Assembly: GCA_965223435.1 (NCBI GenBank)
Contig: CBDCWQ010000001.1
Coordinates: 124,001 to 188,000 of the forward strand
Length of the DNA stretch: 64,000 nucleotides
Direction of reading: 5' to 3'
DNA from: CBDCWQ01 sp965223435
Lineage (GTDB): Bacteria; Myxococcota; Kuafuiibacteriia; Kuafuiibacteriales; Kuafuiibacteriaceae
Shown: piece by piece, positions 57,467-64,000 of the stretch
How positions within the stretch are numbered: position 1 is the stretch's first letter
Layout of the letters: every line of letters starts with the position of its first letter
Notes under the pieces: generated by a model
What the model was told of the DNA's origin: nothing
Database searches by the model: none
What the model saw: the letters and a program-made list of their open reading frames with translations, nothing else
Program-made: the position numbers and the translations under genes

Positions 57467-58222
57467 TCAAAGGCCATCCGGCGCCATGGTTTCCTTGGGG
57501 GCTTGCCCCGCTTCCCGATACGGGCCCATCGGGCCCTCTTTGAGAACGCTCGGGGACCACGCCGGGGAACCCTCCGGCTCCAACGCGGGCGACAGCTTTG
57601 CCCAGTATCCTTCCCCAGGCACCAGCGCCGCATCCGAAGCCATCGCCCGGTAGGTTTGTGCTTCTCGATCCCAGCGAAGCAAACCCTGAACATCGTGCGC
57701 TCGATAGGGGCCAGGTGCACTCACCCCGACAAAACGATAGCCCCCTTGGGCCTCTGTAGACGCCCCCACAACCGCAGTTTCTTGGGGTCCGATCACCTCG
57801 ATGGTCAGAGATTTTTCCGACCACAACCAGTAGCCAAACTGGGGATCAAACGAGGTCACGCCTCGAACGGATAGGCGCTCTGAACGCCCCCACGAAGCCT
57901 GAAAAACCTTCAACCCCAAACGCTCAAAGCCGTCGACCCATGAGGTCGCGTCAGCCGGATGACCCCCGCCTCCTTCAGCATGCTCCACGCGGTGAGTCGA
58001 GTCGGCATCCGCCAAAACAACCGCTTCCACAAATCGCAGTGGAAGATGAACGAGATTCCAACCCGGTTTTAAATCGTGAAGCGCACTCGAATGCCCAGAG
58101 CGCACTTGCGCCATCGCCCCATCCGCGGCAACCAGTCCAAACATCGCAAACACGGTTGCAATGAATATATCCGGAGCCCCTCCCCGGCGCCCTTGCGGTT
58201 TCAACCTATTCATGAATGACAT
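57467..58222 (-). CDS. N-terminal fragment of P4 ending at an in-frame TGA
   Basis: This 251-residue product begins at ATG 58222 (or 58213); a TTG at 58255 would extend it. It has a signal peptide (FIATVFAMFGLVAADGAMAQ) and the GWNLVHLPL...PGEGYWAKL domain. TGA at 57469-57467 stops it just where the FN3-like domain should begin. The same frame continues beyond as ASTSSNRVRLWWKAP. The fragment could still be exported as a small domain. Confidence 0.82.
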   Translation of the reverse strand: MSFMNRLKPQGRRGGAPDIFIATVFAMFGLVAADGAMAQVRSGHSSALHDLKPGWNLVHLPLRFVEAVVLADADSTHRVEHAEGGGGHPADATSWVDGFERLGLKVFQASWGRSERLSVRGVTSFDPQFGYWLWSEKSLTIEVIGPQETAVVGASTEAQGGYRFVGVSAPGPYRAHDVQGLLRWDREAQTYRAMASDAALVPGEGYWAKLSPALEPEGSPAWSPSVLKEGPMGPYREAGQAPKETMAPDGL

Positions 58223-58650
58223 CGTTCGTATTTCGATCAGCGCGCTCGTTGCCAAGGTTTAGCCCTTAGCTACCGCAACGCATCGATTCCCCCTCAGATG
58301 CGGCTAGCTGTCTAACAAGGGCAGAAGACGCATTGCAAGGAAGTTTGCTTAAAGTCTGGCATTTCTCTGCTGGGCGACACGGCCCGAACTCGTTGGTGCC
58401 CAGGCGAGAACCGCCCGGGCCGTTCAGCACGAAGCGCGTACGGGGAAGCACGGAGCTGACGACCCCAGCCGAGGCCAAGAGATCGACCAGGAAGGGTCTC
58501 AATGGCCGTCAGGGCCCGGGTACCCCACCACCGTAGTTTCGCCCCACGGTGTGGCTCGGGACTTCTGCGCGCGGTCATCGCGCCACCCTTGGACCGCGGC
58601 TCCATAATTTTGCTTGGGCTGTGAGAGAAAAAAATGGCACACGGTATCCG
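58223..58650. other. Divergent intergenic region
   Basis: This 428-bp region lies between P4 and the membrane protein. I see no gene and no convincing promoter. Confidence 0.4.
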
Positions 58651-59523
58651 ATGAGCCTGCGCTTCGTCCGTCCTGAATGGCTCGCACGCTATACCTCAAT
58701 AGGCCGCGTGGTCGATCCGGCGCTTCCGACACATCGGCTCCTGCTCTTGGTGATGTTCGTGACCGCCCTGGCCCGCACCCTCACCGCGTGGTCATCGGGT
58801 CTTTCGCCGCTGACCATCGGAACGGAAAGCCTCCTTTGGGCCCTTACCGTATTCGGGTGTTGGGCGCTGGCCCGAGAGCTTTCGGTCGATCACCCGTGGG
58901 GCGCTTTTTTGAGCGCTGGGCTCGGCATAGGCTGGCTGTTTTTCGGACCCGAGGGCGCAAGCGTTTTGCTCCTCTTGACCACCCTGCTGCAGGTTCGCAT
59001 CGTCAATCGGACGGCGGGACCGCCCGCTAAAATCTCTGATGGTTTGGCCGTCGTCGCGCTGACGCTGGGAAGTTTGTGGATCACGGAGAGTCCGATCATT
59101 TGGGGCACCGGTGCCCTCGCTTTTTTGCTCGACGCTCTAGGCCGCCCCCGCACCCATCGCTCGTGGGTTTTTGCACTGATGTGCACTGCCGGCGGAATCA
59201 TCTTCGGCATGCAAAACGCCGCCCTGTTGAAGGAGCTTGCGTTTTTGGCGTTGCCCCAAAAGAGCCCCGCTTTGTTCATAGCCATAGGCGCCCTTTATTT
59301 GTTTGCGACACGCCAAAAGCAAATGGTCGACACGCGCGCCGATGCAACCGGCGCTCCCCTGTCCGCGGCCCGCATTCGCTGGGGTATGGGCCTCGCCCTG
59401 GTCGCGGCCACTTTGCCCTTATTTGGCGGGTTTTGGGGGCTTTGCCTCGCGGGGCCCCTGTGGACCACGCTGGCGGCCGTGGCTCTGGTCGAACTCTTCT
59501 CCCTGTTTTCGCCTCGGGGGTAA
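58651..59523 (+). CDS. Polytopic membrane protein
   Basis: This 290-residue hydrophobic protein has eight or nine predicted membrane segments rich in Leu, Ala and Gly, with short loops. ATG 58651 is preferred; starts at 58621 or 58549 are possible and none has a good Shine-Dalgarno. No family signature is recognised. The gene ends within one copy of a direct repeat and is followed by a possible short terminator. Confidence 0.72.
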   Translation: MSLRFVRPEWLARYTSIGRVVDPALPTHRLLLLVMFVTALARTLTAWSSGLSPLTIGTESLLWALTVFGCWALARELSVDHPWGAFLSAGLGIGWLFFGPEGASVLLLLTTLLQVRIVNRTAGPPAKISDGLAVVALTLGSLWITESPIIWGTGALAFLLDALGRPRTHRSWVFALMCTAGGIIFGMQNAALLKELAFLALPQKSPALFIAIGALYLFATRQKQMVDTRADATGAPLSAARIRWGMGLALVAATLPLFGGFWGLCLAGPLWTTLAAVALVELFSLFSPRG

Positions 59524-59562
59524 CCAGGGGGAGACACCCCTTTTGTCTTCTCTCGTCATGCG
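59500..59562 (+). repeat. Direct repeat copy A flanking the toxin-antitoxin region
   Basis: It shares GCCTCGGGGGTAAC (59511-59524) and TTTTGTCTTCTC (59541-59552) with copy B at 60483-60532. Copy A has about 12 extra bases between the two blocks. Confidence 0.6.
59527..59544 (+). terminator. Possible short terminator of the membrane protein
   Basis: GGGG...CCCC with a six-base loop is followed by TTTT just after the stop codon. The stem is only four pairs. Confidence 0.35.
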
Positions 59563-59620
59563 CACCAACCCGCGAAAAGTGTTCGGATGGCACTCGGAAC
59601 GGAAATGAGACCGACGTCGG

Positions 59621-59920
59621 TTATACATCACTTCCGCCCGGGGCTCCAGGCAGTTGAGCTCCGTGCCATGCCGCGACAACCCACACGACTTTTCGCTCCA
59701 CCCGGTAAAAGAAACGATAGGGTGCAACGACCACTTCCCTGAATGGCAAATCTGGGAACTCTGGAATGAGGCGACCTGAATCTGGGAAACGGCCGAGTCT
59801 TTGCAGAATCTGTTCACAACGCCTTCGGAATCTGAGCGCAGCTCTCGGATCGTCTTCTCGGATATAGGCGATCGCTGCCAAGAACTGTTGGCGCGCGGAA
59901 GGAGTAAAGCGAACCTTCAA
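59621..59920 (-). CDS. RelE/ParE-superfamily toxin
   Basis: This 99-residue toxin of a type II module begins MKVRFTPSARQQFLAAIAYI and has the family's FPDSGRL(I)PEFP and REVVVAPYRFFYRVE segments. It acts as an mRNA interferase or gyrase poison depending on subfamily; the FPDSGR and PYR(F)FYR motifs favour ParE-like. It starts two bases after the antitoxin stop. Confidence 0.92.
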   Translation of the reverse strand: MKVRFTPSARQQFLAAIAYIREDDPRAALRFRRRCEQILQRLGRFPDSGRLIPEFPDLPFREVVVAPYRFFYRVERKVVWVVAAWHGAQLPGAPGGSDV

Positions 59921-59922
59921 AT

Positions 59923-60198
59923 CTAGTCCTGTGAGAGAATCTTGTCCGCCTCAGCGAGCACCTCGTCCAGATCGTATCCTTTGCCGGCGGCGATTTCCTT
60001 CTCACCCTTGACAAGGAGATGAAGAATCTCTCGCTCCTGCTGGGCGCTTTCGTATGCCTCGAGACTGACCATAACCGCTGCAGCGCGGCCACGCTGAGTG
60101 ACGACCACCGGATCCTTTGATTTGCGCACTCGCTTTAGGACATTGGCTGCGTCCTGCCTGAGATCACTTATCGGTACAATTTCTGGAAACTTAATCAT
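59923..60198 (-). CDS. Phd/YefM-family antitoxin
   Basis: This 91-residue antitoxin has the N-terminal Phd/YefM DNA-binding fold (EIVPISDLRQDAANVLKRV, DPVVVTQRGRAAAVMVSLEAYE) and an acidic C-terminal tail that would wrap the toxin. ATG 60198 lies only about eight bases after the predicted transcription start, so the mRNA may be nearly leaderless. The pair should repress its own promoter at the adjacent palindrome. Confidence 0.92.
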   Translation of the reverse strand: MIKFPEIVPISDLRQDAANVLKRVRKSKDPVVVTQRGRAAAVMVSLEAYESAQQEREILHLLVKGEKEIAAGKGYDLDEVLAEADKILSQD

Positions 60199-60203
60199 TA
60201 GAC

Positions 60204-60241
60204 GTACTTTTAATAGTACAACTAATGCATTTTTTGAACAA
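60204..60241 (-). promoter_or_regulatory. Toxin-antitoxin promoter and operator
   Basis: On the minus strand TTGTTC (60236-60241) and TACTAT (60213-60218) are 17 bp apart. The palindrome GTACT-attaaa-AGTAC (60204-60219) overlaps the -10. This is the layout expected for antitoxin autorepression. Confidence 0.6.
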
Positions 60242-60482
60242 GCGAAGAAACTCGTTGGTTTTCACATAGATGCGATCGCCAAGGTCAACGTTGAGGCATC
60301 ATAAGCTGTGATCACGGCTCGGAGAAATCATTCTTCCGCTCGGAACGATAGTTGAAATTAAGGGAAGAGAATGCCAAGCAGGTACCCCTACATCGCCAGC
60401 CTCTCTTCGCGGCACTTTTCGAAGACCCTGCTCACCAGCTTGCAGGAGGTCCAGCGTCCGAAACGAAAATTCAAGGGGAAAC

Positions 60483-60532
60483 TTCCCGGTTTTGGCCTCG
60501 GGGGTAACACTTTTTTGTCTTCTCGCGTCAAT
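60483..60532 (+). repeat. Direct repeat copy B
   Basis: It matches copy A (59500-59562) in the same orientation. The roughly 1 kb between the copies contains the toxin-antitoxin pair. Confidence 0.6.
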
Positions 60533-60579
60533 CGCCTTTCCGATTTGACAAAGAGGCGGGCGCAAGCTGAGTTGGTCAC

Positions 60580-63500
60580 ATGCAACGTCCTGGACTGTTT
60601 GCCTTTCTCTTGATGCTGACAGCCTGTGGACAACCGGACACCCCCGGCCTCGGCGGGTCCAAAAAAGCCACTGCCGGCGAAGATGAAATCCATACCGCAG
60701 TCATTGTTCTGAAACGCCCCCGTTTGGAGGGACTGAAATCCATCCGGCGACACATTCACAATCTCGGCGGGCAGGTCTCGCTCATCCTCCCCCCCACCGT
60801 CTTGGTCGCTCAAGTTTCCGATGACATGGCCCACCACATCCGAAACCACGAAACCGTACGCGCCGTCAGTTTTCGGCCGCTCTTGCCGTCCAGCATCGAA
60901 GCCGTGGACAACAAGAGCATCGTCGCCGTGGAGGCCGCCAACCGCATCCTCCGTCGCGAGCGCGAAGGCAACGACGAAGACCCCCCACTGGTTTCTGAAG
61001 CCCTGGTGGGGCCCGCGTTCCCCGGCCAGACGCCCCCCTCGCCTCAGATTCCCTTTCCTCGCCTGCATCCCCAAAGCCTGGACGAAAAAAAGGTGTTTGA
61101 CGAGCTGTACGCCAATGATTGGCACCAACACCAAGGCGAGCGTGCCCTAAAACTACTCCATAGACATGGTTACGAAGACTGTGCCGAGATTCTTGAAAAT
61201 CCACTGCCTACTTTTGGCCGAGCATCGGGTGCAGACTTTTTCAAAACGAGCCTGTACCTGGCCAAAGACGTCGCGGTGAGCCTCTTTTTTGAGCCCAGTT
61301 CCGAGGGTCCATGGACCCTGGACGAGGTGAATGCCGTCTACCAATCCGCAGCCCTTGCGCTCGACCATCTGAGCAAACGGCTTCCTCAAGCGGAGGCCGT
61401 GTTTTACCTCGCCCGGGAGGTTTCGGAAACGACGCTGCACGCGGTTCCCTCATCCGAGGGCGAAGGGCAACGGGTGTACGCCAACGACCTGCGGAACACC
61501 TACAACACCCATTGGTCGTATCTCATCGTGGCCAGAAGAGGCAAAAGTATCGCGCACGCCCATCATCACGGGCCCGCGCTTATCGTGTACAACCAAGACC
61601 TCCGGGGCGGCGGCACCATCGAACATGAGACCGGACACATCTTTGGTGCCGACGACAGCCACGGACAGACACCGGTCGGTCCTACGGCATTGTCGGGTTA
61701 CCTTCGGGTGGTCAATGCAAACTCCGCATACCGAGACGGAACCGGGTTTTTCTCAGGCTATGGCGAGGCCCAAAGAGACCTCATGAGCATCGCCGGTCTC
61801 GACTCCCCGTTGACGGTGTACAGCCAAGGTCAGCTCGGTGCCTATGATCGCGATGGTGACGGAATCTTCGACATTTTGGACACCATCCCGATGAGTGAGA
61901 TCACGCGAATCGACCATGGAGACGGGATTACCGTGGAGGGCCGTGCCTCGGTTCGAAGCCACGCCAACGAGGTCAGATTAGGCCAAGAAAACAACGCCGC
62001 GCTGGGGATCACGGGTGTGTCTGTCCATACCATCGAGTCCGTGGCGTTTCGCATCAACGGACTCGCTTGGTCCGAATCGACCCCCATAGACGGTCATTTC
62101 GACTCCGGTGAGGAAGCCTTTCGCATCAAACTCCCCTCATTGGGTCCGGGCGTTTACACCCTTGAAACCAGAGCAAAAAACTCGATAGGCAACCAGGAGA
62201 TCCGTTTCCCCTCGGTGGAGTTCGAAGTCGCGGAATCGTCAACTGCCCCTTCAGGCGCCGCCCCGTTTATTGACCTGGGTTGTGCCCCTTCGATGGGCAG
62301 CATTTTTTCGGTGTTCAGCCTCGATGCCTCCAAGACCCGCGACCTCGAGGACCAGGTGGATGAACTCAGCTTTGATTGGCGTTTTGGCTCCGGCGCCCAA
62401 ATCCTGTCCGAGGGCAGCCACGCAAAAGTCCAGTACAACAGTCCAGGGCGTAAACAGGTTGCGATTGAGGTCACCGATCGGGACGGCAACGTCGCATCGC
62501 GTGATTGCACGCTCTTGGTGACCGGCCACCCCTTGCCGCCCGTGCCCTCTTTTGTTCTCACTTACGATGCTTCTTTGGACAACAGCCACAACGACTTCCC
62601 TGTCAAGGTGGACGCATCCGCAACCCATGACCCCGACACCCCTTTGGAGTCGATTTCGATTCGATGGAAATGGGACCGCGCACCTTGGTCAGACTGGGCG
62701 CCCTTTCTTGACGCACAAAAACAGACCCACCTCTTTTCGATGCCCGAAAAGTCTCGGGTATTCAGAGTAGAGCTACAAGCACGCGACGCCGATGGCCAGG
62801 TGTCAAAGGTCGTGGCGCGAGATGCGTGGTCTGTCGCCTACGACCACGCCCCCTCCATCGACGGCTTCGACGCCTTCACCGGCCCCCGGGTGACTTTGAG
62901 CAGTACCGTCTCTTTTCATGAACTCCGCACGGAGGGCTTCACGGTCAAAGGAAGATACGCCTATGCGATTTCCGATGGCCTTCAGGTTTTTGATCTTTTG
63001 GACCCCGCTCATCCGGTGGCCCTGGAGTCCGGTTACAACCCACCCGATCGCAAGTTTTCTCGCCCCCCTCGAATAGACGACCGCGTGGGCGTCGAAGTCA
63101 TCGATCGCTTTCGCCTCAACGTGCTTGATCTCAGGACCCCGAAAAAGCCGGTACTCGCCTCGACCATTCCCGTTAACCTGGCGTCCGGCATACGCGTGAA
63201 GGACAATAGGCTCTATTTTGTCGATTCCGGTCAACTGAACATGGTTGACTTGAGAAACCCCCAAAAACCCGTGGAGCTGGGCCGTCACCCCATTCCTGAG
63301 CGTCCGGTCGATGTTGTGGTCCAGGGCGAGCTCGCCTATTTCCAGTTTTCCGAGCACCTCGACGTTTTTGACGTCGGCACACCCGATTCGATCCGGCTCC
63401 TTCAGAAACACAACCTCCAAGAAGACAGCATCTCATGGGTAAGAGGTCATTTGTACGCGCTTTCTCAGGCCCACGGGCTTCGGGTGTATGCGCTCGACAA

Positions 63501-64000
63501 AAAAGGAGGCCTTCACGAGGTCAGTCAATACCCCCTTCATGGACGATATGCCTGGCTGCAAGGACTGAGTACAGAAGAAGATACTTTCGGCGTGGTCGTT
63601 GAAGACGATCATGGGCGTTGGCTCGAACGCATCAACGTCGAAGCCCCAAGCCGCCCCCTATATCTGGGACGCATGCCGCTGCCAGGAATCATCTGGGACC
63701 TTGCGATCCACAAAAATCACGTCTACCTTCTTGATGCCACCGGACTCCACGTTCGAGCGCTGAGCGAACAACCCACCCAAGAAATCTATGTTGGCCGTGC
63801 ACAGGTGAGGGATCCGGACTTCAAGACCACTTGGGATGGCTTTTTGGCCGTTCGCTGGGACTATGACGGAGACGGACACTGGGATACGACCTACGATGAT
63901 CCGAACGGTCAGCACACCTTTGAGCTGAGCACAAAAACGCAACCCTGGCTGGTGAAGGGCCAGGTTCGCGATCGCTTTTTGAAAACCCATACCCATACAG
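60580..64000 (+). CDS. Metzincin-type metalloprotease lipoprotein with PKD-like and LVIVD-type propeller domains (3' end cut by window edge)
   Basis: At least 1,140 codons run from ATG 60580 to the window edge. The signal peptide ends LTAC (lipoprotein). Residues about 30-115 may be a propeptide (VIVLKRPRLEGLKSIRRHI). The zinc site HETGHIFGADD at residue 349 fits HExxHxxGxxD, and a DLMSIAG Met-turn lies near 403, as in metzincins. A DRDGDGIFD calcium loop follows (about 430). Then come a PKD-like domain (about 561-650) and a second (about 651-750), four or more LVIVD-like beta-propeller repeats (LQVFDLLDPAHPV, LNVLDLRTPKKPV, LNMVDLRNPQKPV), and the start of another PKD-like domain. It is probably a surface-anchored endopeptidase. 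Confidence 0.9.
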   Translation, partial: MQRPGLFAFLLMLTACGQPDTPGLGGSKKATAGEDEIHTAVIVLKRPRLEGLKSIRRHIHNLGGQVSLILPPTVLVAQVSDDMAHHIRNHETVRAVSFRPLLPSSIEAVDNKSIVAVEAANRILRREREGNDEDPPLVSEALVGPAFPGQTPPSPQIPFPRLHPQSLDEKKVFDELYANDWHQHQGERALKLLHRHGYEDCAEILENPLPTFGRASGADFFKTSLYLAKDVAVSLFFEPSSEGPWTLDEVNAVYQSAALALDHLSKRLPQAEAVFYLAREVSETTLHAVPSSEGEGQRVYANDLRNTYNTHWSYLIVARRGKSIAHAHHHGPALIVYNQDLRGGGTIEHETGHIFGADDSHGQTPVGPTALSGYLRVVNANSAYRDGTGFFSGYGEAQRDLMSIAGLDSPLTVYSQGQLGAYDRDGDGIFDILDTIPMSEITRIDHGDGITVEGRASVRSHANEVRLGQENNAALGITGVSVHTIESVAFRINGLAWSESTPIDGHFDSGEEAFRIKLPSLGPGVYTLETRAKNSIGNQEIRFPSVEFEVAESSTAPSGAAPFIDLGCAPSMGSIFSVFSLDASKTRDLEDQVDELSFDWRFGSGAQILSEGSHAKVQYNSPGRKQVAIEVTDRDGNVASRDCTLLVTGHPLPPVPSFVLTYDASLDNSHNDFPVKVDASATHDPDTPLESISIRWKWDRAPWSDWAPFLDAQKQTHLFSMPEKSRVFRVELQARDADGQVSKVVARDAWSVAYDHAPSIDGFDAFTGPRVTLSSTVSFHELRTEGFTVKGRYAYAISDGLQVFDLLDPAHPVALESGYNPPDRKFSRPPRIDDRVGVEVIDRFRLNVLDLRTPKKPVLASTIPVNLASGIRVKDNRLYFVDSGQLNMVDLRNPQKPVELGRHPIPERPVDVVVQGELAYFQFSEHLDVFDVGTPDSIRLLQKHNLQEDSISWVRGHLYALSQAHGLRVYALDKKGGLHEVSQYPLHGRYAWLQGLSTEEDTFGVVVEDDHGRWLERINVEAPSRPLYLGRMPLPGIIWDLAIHKNHVYLLDATGLHVRALSEQPTQEIYVGRAQVRDPDFKTTWDGFLAVRWDYDGDGHWDTTYDDPNGQHTFELSTKTQPWLVKGQVRDRFLKTHTHT

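Larger units (their letters stand above)
44412..58222 (-). pseudogene. Disrupted giant gene P4 (about 4,090 codons), interrupted by a TGA and an IS630 insertion
   Basis: Three pieces lie in one reading frame: 58222-57467 (251 codons, then TGA), 57466-49733 and 48203-44412. Removing the IS (48206-49732) and one TA copy joins TAC GGA CTA directly to GAA GAC GTA. This restores an uninterrupted winged-helix unit (DDLLYGL + EDVGLISKKVQ). The reconstructed product would be about 4,090 residues: signal peptide, GWNLV...GYW domain, FN3-like domain, Asp-box region, two toroid-like blocks and about twelve winged-helix repeats. The insertion looks recent because both halves remain open. Confidence 0.9.

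Noticed and set aside
57467..57469. Selenocysteine at the P4 TGA
   Set aside because: No SECIS-like hairpin was apparent, the position is not a cysteine in the paralogs, and the gene is already broken by the IS.

Overview
This GC-rich window looks like a secretome-heavy stretch of a Gram-negative, probably Myxococcota-like (former deltaproteobacterial) chromosome. That placement is inference. It rests on the many lipoproteins, cysteine-rich VWC- and somatomedin-like repeats, RCC1-type repeats, two sigma-54-type promoters and several proteins of 1,800 to 4,000 residues. No rRNA, tRNA, CRISPR array or replication origin was seen.

The dominant content is a family of four giant, apparently exported paralogs: P1 (minus, 9546 off the left edge), P2 (plus, 10210-15768), P3 (plus, 30833-38398) and P4 (minus, 58222-44412, broken). 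They share a signal peptide, a GWNLV...GYWA domain, an FN3-like domain (clear in P1, P2 and P4), an Asp-box beta-propeller-like region (P1, P3, P4) and a helical-toroid-like domain with an invariant TEHN(L/V)D motif. P1, P2 and P4 carry a second toroid-like block. The C-termini are swapped: P1 and P4 end in tandem winged-helix repeats, P3 ends in four retropepsin-like domains, and P2 ends without either. P4 was one reading frame of about 4,090 codons. An IS630-family element inserted at a TA dinucleotide split it, and an in-frame TGA interrupts it near the start.

Layout: 1-15.8 kb, the divergent pair P1/P2; 15.84-16.01 kb, a MITE-like foldback element; 16.0-22.3 kb, a VWC-repeat lipoprotein and a carbohydrate-type ABC transporter operon behind a DUF2277 gene; 22.3-30.3 kb, an accessory stretch with a (S/T)WGNG/RCC1 lipoprotein, a START-domain protein, small lipoproteins and a divergent pair of paralogous exported proteins; 30.8-38.4 kb, P3; 38.5-40.2 kb, a SUKH-like protein; 40.7-41.8 kb, a lipoprotein with a somatomedin-B-like domain behind a sigma-54 promoter; 41.8-42.7 kb, gene debris; 42.7-44.4 kb, a homolog of the cholesterol-dependent cytolysins; 44.4-58.2 kb, broken P4 plus the IS; 58.6-60.2 kb, a membrane protein and a type II toxin-antitoxin pair; 60.6 kb to the right edge, a metzincin-type lipoprotein protease with PKD-like and beta-propeller domains.

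Taken together, the pore-former homolog, metalloprotease, aspartic-protease-like giant and lipid-binding protein suggest a surface or extracellular arsenal. The function of the giant family is unknown.
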